A stretch of DNA of 5,327 nucleotides from Treponema sp. UBA937 (GCA_002293455.1 DBDH01000102.1:49263-54589), one strand, 5' to 3'; shown: positions 1 through 5,268, counted from the stretch's first letter. Numbers and translations are program-made. The notes: generated from the letters alone by a model not told the origin.

Positions 1-1569
1 CTGGAACTGGATTCTCATTCCGCCGACGCCGGCGTCGATACCCGCGTTGAAGCCTTCCTCGACATCATCGACGGGTACCGGGCGAAGAAAACCGAGATTG
101 AAGCCGAACGCTACGATAACGGCTGGAAGTTTATCAGCGACGGTGCGGACAATCTTCATCTGCACAACACGAAAACCAATGAAGATGTGCCTATCCGCAA
201 CAACAAGCGCGTGAAGATTCTGTTGTCCAACATGGGCGCGATTTCCACGGAATACATGGGAGCCGCCGTCCGCAGCCTCGGCATCAACGCGGAAGCTCTG
301 CCCGTAGCAACGAACAAAACGATTCAGGTTGCGCGCGCCCACGCTTCCGGCAAAGAATGCGTTCCGAGCCATCTCGTCTTGGGAAGCGCGTTACAGTTCT
401 TTGCGAGCGATAAATACCGGAAAGATGAACTCTACATGCTCTTTGTTCCGATTACAACGGGCCCCTGCCGGACGGGACAGTATTTTGTATTCTACGAAAA
501 TCTTTTTAAGGATCTGCGGCTGGAAAACGTCGTGGTCTTTATTCTTTCCGCTGATAATTCTTACACCGAGCTCGGCCCCAATTTCGCGAAGGAAATGTGG
601 AAAGGGGTTGTTATTGCCGATTACCTCAAGGATATTCAAACTTCGTTGAAAGCAACAGCCGAAAAACCAGAAGAAGCGGTAAAGACTTTTGAAAAATCCT
701 GGAGACAGGTTATGCACGCGGTTGAACACAATCCCAGGCAAATCTGGAAGGAACTCAAAAAAGTCGCGGAAGATGTAAAGAAGATTCCGCTTAAGCGCAA
801 GGTTGTCGATTGCCCCAAAGTGTTGATTGTCGGCGAGATTTATGTCCGCCGCGACGATTTTGCCGTAGGCGAACTCACCAATCTTATGAGCGAACGGGGA
901 ATCGTGGTAAAAGTATCGGGGATTGCCGAATGGATTCATTACCTCGATTTTGTCCGCGAATATGCCCTCAAGAAATTGATCAAACTTGAAAAGCCCGGCA
1001 AACGGCTTTTCTCGAAACCCTACCGCGATCTGAAAAAACTTGAGATTGAAGAATGGTGGAAGCATTCGGTCGAAAAAAAGGTTATCTCGATTCTGAAACC
1101 CACAGGCCTTGTGCCGGAAACGCCGCACGACATGCGCGAAATTATGAAGACCTGCCAGGAAAACTTTGTGAACTTGGAACTCAACTCTGAGATTGCAGTT
1201 TCCAGCGGCGTCGCAGCAACAGCCATGCAGCACGGATATTCGGGAATTGTGAATATTTCGCCGTTCGCCTGCCTTATCGGCCGGGTTATCGAAGGCCTGT
1301 TCACTCCCTGGGCACGTGAACGGAATTATCCCATATTGTCGGTTGAAGTTGACGGAAACCTTCTGCCGCCCAACATCGTGAACAAGCTCAATATTTTTAT
1401 GGTAAACGTTCTCCGCTTCAAAGGCGGCAATGATCTTTCCAGCTTGATTGATAAGGCTGGTGGTGGGAATGCCTCCGCAAGCGCGGCATTTCAAGCGGGA
1501 ATTGTAAAAGAAATATGCGGCAACGCGCCCAACTCAAGCGCCTGTGAAGGGTGCAGCGGCTGTGCGTGA
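1..1569 (+). CDS. Acyl-CoA dehydratase activase / 2-hydroxyglutaryl-CoA dehydratase-related protein, C-terminal part (5' end outside window)
   Basis: The reading frame is open from base 1 to the TGA at 1567-1569 (522 codons), so the gene starts upstream. The GTG at 187 is not a credible start, because the frame before it already carries family-like sequence (LELDSHSADAGVDTR, codons 1-15). From knowledge of the family, this matches the C-terminal third of the long (about 1,400 aa or more) proteins that fuse BadF/HgdC-type ATPase activase domains to dehydratase-like domains (DUF2229 type). Visible conserved cysteine blocks are ECVPS (Cys at window codon 120), GPCRTGQY (Cys 156) and PFACLIGR (Cys 424). 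They resemble the Fe-S ligand cysteines of HgdA/HgdB-type subunits. The protein ends in a cysteine-rich tail, CEGCSGCA (Cys 515, 518, 521), which could bind a metal or cluster. It is probably cytoplasmic and oxygen-sensitive; the substrate is unknown. GC is much higher than in the genes that follow. A terminator lies 45 bases after the stop. Confidence 0.85.
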   Translation: MELDSHSADAGVDTRVEAFLDIIDGYRAKKTEIEAERYDNGWKFISDGADNLHLHNTKTNEDVPIRNNKRVKILLSNMGAISTEYMGAAVRSLGINAEALPVATNKTIQVARAHASGKECVPSHLVLGSALQFFASDKYRKDELYMLFVPITTGPCRTGQYFVFYENLFKDLRLENVVVFILSADNSYTELGPNFAKEMWKGVVIADYLKDIQTSLKATAEKPEEAVKTFEKSWRQVMHAVEHNPRQIWKELKKVAEDVKKIPLKRKVVDCPKVLIVGEIYVRRDDFAVGELTNLMSERGIVVKVSGIAEWIHYLDFVREYALKKLIKLEKPGKRLFSKPYRDLKKLEIEEWWKHSVEKKVISILKPTGLVPETPHDMREIMKTCQENFVNLELNSEIAVSSGVAATAMQHGYSGIVNISPFACLIGRVIEGLFTPWARERNYPILSVEVDGNLLPPNIVNKLNIFMVNVLRFKGGNDLSSLIDKAGGGNASASAAFQAGIVKEICGNAPNSSACEGCSGCA

Positions 1570-1613
1570 AAAATGAGCAAAGAGCAGTGAATAATTAGAG
1601 AATAACGAGCAGG

Positions 1614-1644
1614 CCCGGCAGAACATACTGCCGGGTTCTTTTTT
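1614..1644 (+). terminator. Intrinsic terminator of the activase/dehydratase gene
   Basis: A perfect 8-bp GC-rich stem (CCCGGCAG at 1614-1621, CTGCCGGG at 1628-1635) with a 6-base loop is followed directly by a T-rich run (TTCTTTTTT, 1636-1644). This is a textbook Rho-independent terminator. It separates the dehydratase-like gene from the AT-rich accessory genes, so the toxin gene downstream needs its own promoter. Confidence 0.9.
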
Positions 1645-1662
1645 GTATTCAAAAATATTTAC

Positions 1663-1691
1663 TTGACAGATGTTTATTTTACATGTAGCAT
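1663..1691 (+). promoter_or_regulatory. Sigma-70-type promoter for the vapC-like operon, positioned for a leaderless mRNA
   Basis: A consensus -35 box TTGACA (1663-1668) is separated by exactly 17 bases from a -10 box TAGCAT (1686-1691, 4 of 6 matches). The A/T-rich stretch just upstream (1646-1661) could act as an UP element. The -10 box ends only 6 bases before the ATG at 1698, so the predicted transcription start falls on or next to the start codon. The spacer holds short inverted arms ATGT (1670-1673) and ACAT (1681-1684) that could be part of a toxin-antitoxin operator, but this is weak. The box matches are seen directly; the start-site position is inferred. Confidence 0.7.
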
Positions 1692-1697
1692 CATTTC

Positions 1698-2096
1698 ATG
1701 AAGATACTTGTAGACGCAAGTGCGGTAATAGCGTATATTGTTGGCGAACCAAAAAGCAATATCGTTATTGAAAACACTGAAAATGCAGATATTGTTTCAC
1801 CAAGTATTTTACCTTTTGAGATTGCTAATGCGTTAACGAGAATGCGGAAAAGATCAATTATAATTAGTAAAGAAAAGATAATTGAACTTATTGAAAATTT
1901 CCATACAATTCCAATTCAATTACTTGATATTGATCTAAAAAGATCCTTGGAAATTGCTTTTGATTACAACATCTATGCTTATGATGCAATATATCTGGAA
2001 ACAGCAAAAAGGTTAAATTTACCTTTATTATCTTTTGATAAAGGAATGAGAAGGATTGGACAAGAAATTGGTGTTACTCTTTTAGGAGAAATATAA
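1698..2096 (+). CDS. vapC: PIN-domain ribonuclease toxin, VapC-like
   Basis: This 132-residue protein has the size and layout of VapC-type PIN toxins, Mg2+-dependent RNases that cleave tRNA, rRNA or mRNA when not held by their antitoxin. The acidic quartet is complete: D6 (in LVDASAV), E41 (FEIANAL), D96 (YDAIYL) and D114 (LSFDKGM), so the enzyme is predicted active. The start is fixed because the first PIN strand begins at residue 3. There is no Shine-Dalgarno sequence before the ATG, and the promoter position suggests a leaderless message. The stop TAA overlaps the next ATG by one base (TAATG), so the two genes are an operon with the toxin first, the reverse of the usual vapBC order. GC is about 25% in a sampled stretch, far below the upstream gene, which suggests horizontal acquisition. 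The RNA target cannot be told from sequence. Confidence 0.9.
   Translation: MKILVDASAVIAYIVGEPKSNIVIENTENADIVSPSILPFEIANALTRMRKRSIIISKEKIIELIENFHTIPIQLLDIDLKRSLEIAFDYNIYAYDAIYLETAKRLNLPLLSFDKGMRRIGQEIGVTLLGEI
2084..2088 (+). promoter_or_regulatory. Ribosome binding site of the antitoxin, inside the vapC 3' end
   Basis: AGGAG lies 7 bases before the ATG at 2096 and is embedded in the last codons of the PIN toxin gene. It gives the antitoxin an independent, strong initiation site although the toxin gene has none. It also confirms the ATG at 2096 as the start. Confidence 0.75.
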
Positions 2097-2329
2097 TGTT
2101 GATATTTGATATTTCAGAATTTACGCAAAATTCTGAAAAAGTTTTTGATGCAGCATTGACTGATGATGTAATTTTGAAAAATGAAAACGGAAATAGTTAT
2201 AAATTAGTACCTATAACGGAACCTACGTGTAAAAGAAAATCACCCTTTGAAGGTGTTCCCCAAGTAAAACTGAATATAACTACGGATGAAATCGTAGAAA
2301 TATTACATGAATGCAGAGCAGGGATATAA
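2096..2329 (+). CDS. Antitoxin of the PIN toxin, Phd/YefM-like
   Basis: This is a 77-residue protein coupled to the PIN toxin by a 1-base overlap and preceded by a strong ribosome binding site. The N-terminal part reads like the short strand-helix-strand of Phd/YefM-type antitoxins: a strand at 2-5 (LIFD), a helix around residues 7-20 (FTQNSEKVFDAAL), then strands at 24-28 (DVILK) and 35-39 (YKLVP), as in proteins that say 'set this residue aside, then I/V-x-x-N-G-x-x-Y/V-x-L-x-P'. The charged C-terminal tail (about 43-77), which includes PFEGVPQVKLNITTDEIV and the ending ECRAGI, is the expected toxin-wrapping part. By family rules it would neutralise the PIN protein by binding and repress the operon through its N-terminal DNA-binding domain. 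The family call is a judgement from pattern; the antitoxin role is well supported by context. It is AT-rich like vapC. Confidence 0.75.
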   Translation: MLIFDISEFTQNSEKVFDAALTDDVILKNENGNSYKLVPITEPTCKRKSPFEGVPQVKLNITTDEIVEILHECRAGI

Positions 2330-2366
2330 AGACAAAAATGTCATAGTTGGGGGATTATTATATTGT

Positions 2367-2396
2367 TTGAATTAGGTTTAATAGGACTTATTATAC
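2367..2396 (+). promoter_or_regulatory. Possible promoter for the HD-domain gene
   Basis: TTGAAT (2367-2372) and TTATAC (2391-2396) are separated by 18 bases and lie 25 bases before the ATG at 2421. The gap 2330-2420 has no convincing terminator after the antitoxin, only a tiny GACA/TGTC stem at 2331-2342, so readthrough from the vapC promoter is also possible. The boxes are degenerate in an AT-rich stretch, hence the low confidence. Confidence 0.35.
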
Positions 2397-2420
2397 ATAG
2401 ATAAGTATTGGAGATAAACA

Positions 2421-3128
2421 ATGAATAAATCAATGTATAGCTTGATTGAAAAATATATGTATGATTGCATGAAAGATGCTGCTCATGATCCGGAACATAT
2501 TTTTAGAGTTTTGTATCAATCCTTACACATTGCGTCAAAAAGACAGGAAAGAATAGATTATAATGTTTTAATAGCGTCATGTTTGTTACATGATATCGGC
2601 AGGGAAGAACAATTCAAAAATGATACTATTTGTCATGCCCAATTCGGCGGAAACATGGCAAAGAAATATTTGCTGAAAATACATTGGTCTGAAAAAGACG
2701 CCGAACATGTAAATCAATGCATTTCGTCTCACAGATTTCGGGGAAATAATATTCCCGAAACGATAGAGGCAAAAATATTATTCGATTCAGATAAACTGGA
2801 TGTTATTGGCTGCTTAGGCATTGCAAGAACATTAATGTATGAAGGTCATGTTGGTGATAATATATATACTTTACAGAATGAAGAAATATATATTGGAAAT
2901 GACAGAGATGTAATAAACAAACAAGAAACATTTGTAATAGAATACAACAAAAAACTAAAAAACTTGTATGAGAAATTCTATACAGAAGAAGCAAAAGAAA
3001 TTGTCGGTAAATATAAAAAATATGCGGAAATGTTTTATGATAAGTTAATTGAACAAATAAATGAAACCTATCGTTCAAAAAATTTGTTGAATGAAATAAT
3101 AACAGCGGCTGACGGAAATGCGAGTTAA
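2421..3128 (+). CDS. HD-domain phosphohydrolase (YedJ-like)
   Basis: This 235-residue cytoplasmic protein has a full set of HD-superfamily metal ligands: H22/H26 (HDPEHIFRV), H57-D58 (LLHDIGR), H72 (CHAQFGG), H104 (ISSHRF) and the late acidic motif FDSDKLDVIG (D122, D124, D127). The spacing and the DSDKLD block match small bacterial HD hydrolases such as YedJ, which act on nucleotides or other phosphate esters; the true substrate is unknown. The ATG at 2421 is supported by GGAG at 2410-2413, 7 bases upstream. A lysine- and glutamate-rich helical region follows the HD core from about residue 165 to 225. The next gene, for a deoxyribosyltransferase-fold protein, begins 37 bases after the stop with no terminator between, so the two are probably cotranscribed. 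That hints at a shared nucleotide or nucleoside substrate. Sampled GC is about 38%, higher than in the toxin genes. Confidence 0.85.
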   Translation: MNKSMYSLIEKYMYDCMKDAAHDPEHIFRVLYQSLHIASKRQERIDYNVLIASCLLHDIGREEQFKNDTICHAQFGGNMAKKYLLKIHWSEKDAEHVNQCISSHRFRGNNIPETIEAKILFDSDKLDVIGCLGIARTLMYEGHVGDNIYTLQNEEIYIGNDRDVINKQETFVIEYNKKLKNLYEKFYTEEAKEIVGKYKKYAEMFYDKLIEQINETYRSKNLLNEIITAADGNAS

Positions 3129-3165
3129 GAAGTGAGTAATTAGTAAAGAAAAATGGAAAATCTTA

Positions 3166-3468
3166 TTGAAAGTAATAACAATATGCGGAAGTCTAAAATT
3201 CATTGATGAAATGAAATATTATGCGGAAAAATTGAAATTAGATGGAAATTGTGTTTTAAGCGTGATTTATCCTACAAAAGAAAATTATACAAAAGATGAA
3301 ATACAATCTTTTGGAATTGCTCATAATAAAAAAATTGAATTGTCCGATGCAATATTTGTTGTCAATAAAAATGGATATATTGGTGAGGCAGTAAAAAATG
3401 AAATTGATTATGCAAAAAGACAACATAAAGAAATAATTTTTATGGAAAAAATGAACACAGAATCATAA
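3166..3468 (+). CDS. Nucleoside 2-deoxyribosyltransferase-like small protein (DUF4406-type fold)
   Basis: This 100-residue protein begins with a Rossmann-like strand and glycine loop (VITICGSLKF, residues 3-12). It then carries AHNKKIELSDAIFVVN (residues 52-67), GYIGE (70-74) and NEIDYA (78-83), the order seen in small nucleoside 2-deoxyribosyltransferase-like proteins. E79 in NEIDYA sits where the family places the catalytic glutamate, and N67 and D61 are in the expected nucleoside-pocket region. The likely role is binding or cleaving a nucleoside or nucleotide N-glycosidic bond; the substrate is not known. The start is TTG: the frame is closed by a TGA at 3133, there is no in-frame ATG before residue 16, and a later start would remove the first strand and loop. 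Only a weak GGA (3155-3157) precedes it, so translation may depend on coupling to the HD gene 37 bases upstream. At about 100 aa it is slightly shorter than relatives I know (about 110-130 aa). Confidence 0.75.
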   Translation: MKVITICGSLKFIDEMKYYAEKLKLDGNCVLSVIYPTKENYTKDEIQSFGIAHNKKIELSDAIFVVNKNGYIGEAVKNEIDYAKRQHKEIIFMEKMNTES

Positions 3469-3474
3469 AGAATC

Positions 3475-3513
3475 GAGGCAATCGTAAACTGATATTTGCG
3501 GCTGCCTCTTTTT
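3475..3513 (+). terminator. Intrinsic terminator after the HD / deoxyribosyltransferase-like unit
   Basis: The stem pairs 3475-3484 (GAGGCAATCG) with 3499-3508 (CGGCTGCCTC): six perfect outer pairs, then an A.C mismatch, a T.G wobble and two more pairs. The loop is 14 bases and the stem is followed by TTTTT at 3509-3513. It starts 7 bases after the stop codon and closes the two-gene unit. Confidence 0.8.
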
Positions 3514-3550
3514 GGGGAATAATGGTATTATAAAATTATTGAAGAAAAAA

Positions 3551-3576
3551 AATGTATCATATTGTTAAAATACATT
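3551..3576. repeat. AT-rich inverted repeat in the gap before the HNH gene
   Basis: AATGTAT (3551-3557) and ATACATT (3570-3576) are perfect inverted arms separated by 12 bases. The stem is too AT-rich to be a good terminator and has no T-run; it could be a regulator binding site or chance. The remainder of the gap from 3514 to 3667 is very AT-rich and I see no gene in it. Confidence 0.35.
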
Positions 3577-3603
3577 CGTTATTCGATCTATTTTGCATTT
3601 TAA

Positions 3604-3630
3604 TTGAAATTCAGCTAAGAGTCATATCAT
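3604..3630 (+). promoter_or_regulatory. Possible promoter for the HNH gene
   Basis: TTGAAA (3604-3609) and TATCAT (3625-3630) are good box matches but the spacer is only 15 bases. The predicted start near 3637 would give a leader of about 30 bases including the ribosome binding site AGGA at 3656-3659. A promoter is expected here because a terminator precedes the gap; the exact boxes are uncertain. Confidence 0.3.
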
Positions 3631-3667
3631 ATTTTTGAACTTATAAACATATGTTAGGATTATCCAA

Positions 3668-4471
3668 ATGAAAAAAGATGAAATAGCACACGATTTAAAG
3701 GAAGGAGTTAAAAAAGGATATTGTAGAATATGCGGAGAATATAAAAAACTTACATCTGATCACATTCCTCCAAAATCTTGTGGTAATGGTAAAAGAGTTA
3801 ATGTGATAATTAATGAAAAAAAATTTATTTCACAAAATGGCTTTAATTGTCGAACTATATGTGAAAGATGTAATAATGAATTATTAGGTAGTAATTATGA
3901 TAAAGAGTTTAAGGATTTGTATGATAGGATGGAATCATTTAAGAAATCAAAGTTAATTCTTACTGAAAATATGGTAATAGATGTTGATACAAAAAAAATT
4001 CTAAGATGCTTGTTGGGACATTTACTTGCAACCGATGTGTCAGGAAGAGGTCCAATTAAAAATATCTTACGAAACAAAATTGATAATTATTTTCTTCTTG
4101 ATCAGTATAGAAAATTTGTAGTAGGAGAAATAGAAGAAATAAAAAATATTGATGTATATTATTGGTATTACCCTTTTGATAATATCGTTTTAATACCACA
4201 TTTTATGAAAGATGTTAACTTTCTTGACGATAAAATACCGAAGATAAATGGTTCTTTAATAAAGATATTCCCAATCTCATTATATATTATTAAAAAGGAA
4301 AACGATGTTAGATTACAACATGTTTCAAGATTATCATTTACTGATACCAGTATTTCGCTCAATACTAATCAATCTTTGGCTAATAAATTAGAATATTTTC
4401 CTGAACATGTGGGGACAGATTGGGGACTTGTTTTATATAATCCTGAAAATCTAATTAATGTTGAACGATAG
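3668..4471 (+). CDS. HNH-type endonuclease-like protein with CxxC zinc knuckles and an unknown C-terminal domain
   Basis: This is a 267-residue protein. The N-terminal 80 residues carry an HNH/zinc-finger layout: CRIC (C19, C22), the strand motif SDHIPPKS with D31-H32 as the likely catalytic/metal pair, then CERCNN (C65, C68, N69, N70) and GSNYD (74-78). This DH...CxxCNN pattern belongs to the His-Me finger (HNH) superfamily, so DNA or RNA cutting is the expected activity. Residues about 100-267 show no motif I recognise; the YYWYYPFDN stretch (164-172) is unusually aromatic. The start is supported by AGGA at 3656-3659, 8 bases before the ATG. The gene stands alone: a terminator lies upstream and no methylase or specificity partner is present, so a classical restriction enzyme is unlikely, and an invasion-activated defence nuclease or mobile-element relic are options. 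GC is about 25% in a sampled stretch, among the lowest here, which suggests transfer. Confidence 0.75.
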   Translation: MKKDEIAHDLKEGVKKGYCRICGEYKKLTSDHIPPKSCGNGKRVNVIINEKKFISQNGFNCRTICERCNNELLGSNYDKEFKDLYDRMESFKKSKLILTENMVIDVDTKKILRCLLGHLLATDVSGRGPIKNILRNKIDNYFLLDQYRKFVVGEIEEIKNIDVYYWYYPFDNIVLIPHFMKDVNFLDDKIPKINGSLIKIFPISLYIIKKENDVRLQHVSRLSFTDTSISLNTNQSLANKLEYFPEHVGTDWGLVLYNPENLINVER

Positions 4472-4483
4472 AAATAAAACAGT

Positions 4484-4493
4484 CGTTATAACG
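4484..4493. repeat. 10-base perfect palindrome after the HNH gene
   Basis: CGTTATAACG is self-complementary and lies 12 bases after the HNH stop codon. It could be an operator half or chance; no promoter is evident close by. Confidence 0.3.
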
Positions 4494-4515
4494 CAATCGC
4501 AAAACACCGCATATA

Positions 4516-4540
4516 ATCAGGCAACGCAAAAGTGCCTGAT
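4516..4540. repeat. Strong hairpin without a T-run between the HNH and toxin genes
   Basis: Perfect 8-bp arms ATCAGGCA (4516-4523) and TGCCTGAT (4533-4540) flank a 9-base loop. The stem is followed by ACC and then seven A residues, so it is not a canonical terminator in the + direction, and on the - strand the T-run comes before the stem rather than after it. It may be an RNA-stabilising hairpin, a factor-dependent terminator or a mobile-element relic. The surrounding gap 4472-4700 (229 bases) holds this, the palindrome at 4484 and another stem at 4606-4631, but no open reading frame I would call a gene. Confidence 0.5.
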
Positions 4541-4605
4541 ACCAAAAAAATCATAGTGTTGCCACGGTTGGCTATACATCATATATACCGTAAATTTTTA
4601 ATCGA

Positions 4606-4631
4606 GGCTGTTTTTGGAAATGAAAATAGCC
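4606..4631. repeat. Hairpin upstream of the second toxin-antitoxin module
   Basis: GGCTGTTTT (4606-4614) pairs with AAAATAGCC (4623-4631) with one G.U wobble around an 8-base loop. CATCGTTTT follows, so it might act as a weak terminator before the toxin-antitoxin pair. The preceding AATCGAGGC (4600-4608) repeats the start of the terminator at 3471-3479. Confidence 0.35.
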
Positions 4632-4700
4632 CATCGTTTTATGCATGATGCTTCAGGATAAAACATAGCTTTTTTACTCAAAAAGGAATAGACTATACAT

Positions 4701-4964
4701 ATGGAACCGGATATTATTTTTAAGCCGTCAGCCTTTAAGCATGGTATAAATGAAGCTGATATTTATTGGGCGTTCACTACTGCCCGATATGATCTTCCGG
4801 TAGAAGGCGAAGAAGATAAACATTTGCTTATCGGATTTGACAATGCGGGAAATCCGCTTGAAGTAATGTATAATGAATTGGACGATGGCAGGATAAATGT
4901 TTTTCATGCTATGCCGTGCAGAAGTATGTATATTTCCTTGTTGAAACAATGGAGGAACGAATGA
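4701..4964 (+). CDS. BrnT/DUF4258-like toxin of a toxin-first module
   Basis: This 87-residue protein has the order FKHGINEADI (12-21), LLIGFDNAGNPLEVMYN (42-58) and RINVFHAMPCR (64-74). The KHG near the N-terminus, the small beta hairpin and the basic C-terminal 'HAMxCR' helix are reminiscent of small RelE/BarA-fold RNases of the BrnT/DUF4258 type, so I infer a ribonuclease toxin with H14, H69 and R74 as candidate active-site residues. The ATG at 4701 is the only sensible start because the next in-frame ATG is at residue 56. The nearest Shine-Dalgarno-like AGGA (4684-4687) is 13 bases away, longer than usual, so translation may be weak. The stop overlaps the downstream start (ATGA, 4961-4964), which is typical coupling of toxin to antitoxin. 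Sampled GC is about 42%, distinct from the PIN module. The family label is less certain than the toxin role. Confidence 0.65.
   Translation: MEPDIIFKPSAFKHGINEADIYWAFTTARYDLPVEGEEDKHLLIGFDNAGNPLEVMYNELDDGRINVFHAMPCRSMYISLLKQWRNE
4951..4955 (+). promoter_or_regulatory. Ribosome binding site that fixes the second antitoxin start
   Basis: GGAGG lies 5 bases before the ATG at 4961, inside the 3' end of the toxin gene. The same reading frame is open further upstream (a GTG at 4916), but that would overlap the toxin by about 50 bases without such a site, so 4961 is preferred. Confidence 0.75.
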
Positions 4965-5191
4965 AAGAAATGACAGATGAAGAAGCTGATGCTTTGGATG
5001 AATATTACACCAAAAACCCGCCGAAAGTAGATCCAAGTAAAAACGGCGGATTTGCGAAGAAATCATTCAGAATGGTTGCCCTTGACCGTCTTTCAGAGGA
5101 TTATCTTTTAACAAAGGCAATAGCAACCCAAAAAACACCAACAGAGCTCATAAGTGAAATGATACGGGAACGAATTGCCGCTTCCATATAA
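4961..5191 (+). CDS. Antitoxin with a ribbon-helix-helix-like C-terminus (partner of the 4701 toxin)
   Basis: This is a 76-residue protein starting in an ATGA overlap with the toxin and preceded by GGAGG. The N-terminal half is acidic and then proline-rich (TDEEADALDEYY, NPPKVDP), as in the toxin-binding arm of BrnA-type antitoxins. The C-terminal part from about residue 36 to 72 (strand SFRMVALD, then helices around SEDYLLTKAIA and TPTELISEMIRERI) looks like a ribbon-helix-helix DNA-binding unit. It should neutralise the preceding toxin and repress the operon, probably with the toxin as co-repressor. Toxin-first order is the normal one for brnTA, which supports the family guess. The stop is TAA at 5189-5191. 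The exact family was not confirmed. Confidence 0.7.
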   Translation: MKEMTDEEADALDEYYTKNPPKVDPSKNGGFAKKSFRMVALDRLSEDYLLTKAIATQKTPTELISEMIRERIAASI

Positions 5192-5226
5192 ATTGTCTCT
5201 ATTGATATATTTTTCAAATAGTATAG

Positions 5227-5268
5227 AAAGAATTATTAACAGATGCCTTGATGGAGAAATATTTTTGA
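5227..5268 (+). pseudogene. Antitoxin C-terminal fragment of a decayed third module
   Basis: The frame 5227-5268 reads KELLTDALMEKYF and then TGA, which resembles the end of a small helical antitoxin. It is cut upstream by a TAG at 5224. Its stop TGA (5266-5268) overlaps the TTG start of a PIN-like frame, the usual antitoxin-toxin junction. Only 13 codons survive, so the call rests mainly on this arrangement. Confidence 0.35.

Noticed and set aside
187..189. GTG as start of a 460-residue protein
   Set aside because: The same frame is open to base 1 and the 62 upstream codons encode family-like sequence, so the gene begins outside the window.
391..1494. Long open frame (367 codons) on the - strand inside the dehydratase-like gene
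   Set aside because: It lies entirely antisense to a gene with clear family motifs, its product is rich in Phe/Asn with no recognisable domain, and long antisense frames are common opposite GC-biased codon usage.
3153..3206. 17-codon ATG frame overlapping the deoxyribosyltransferase-like start
   Set aside because: No ribosome binding site, no recognisable peptide and no sign of leader function; it is probably a chance frame.
3635..3663. TTGAAC-17-GATTAT as promoter of the HNH gene
   Set aside because: Transcription would start at or after the ATG at 3668 and would exclude the good AGGA ribosome binding site at 3656-3659.
4472..4560. Integron attC site after the HNH gene
   Set aside because: There are hairpins, but I could not find a properly oriented RYYYAAC ... 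GTTRRRY core pair.
4916..4918. GTG as start of the second antitoxin (91 residues)
   Set aside because: It would overlap the toxin by 49 bases with no ribosome binding site, whereas the ATG at 4961 has GGAGG at 5 bases and an ATGA overlap.
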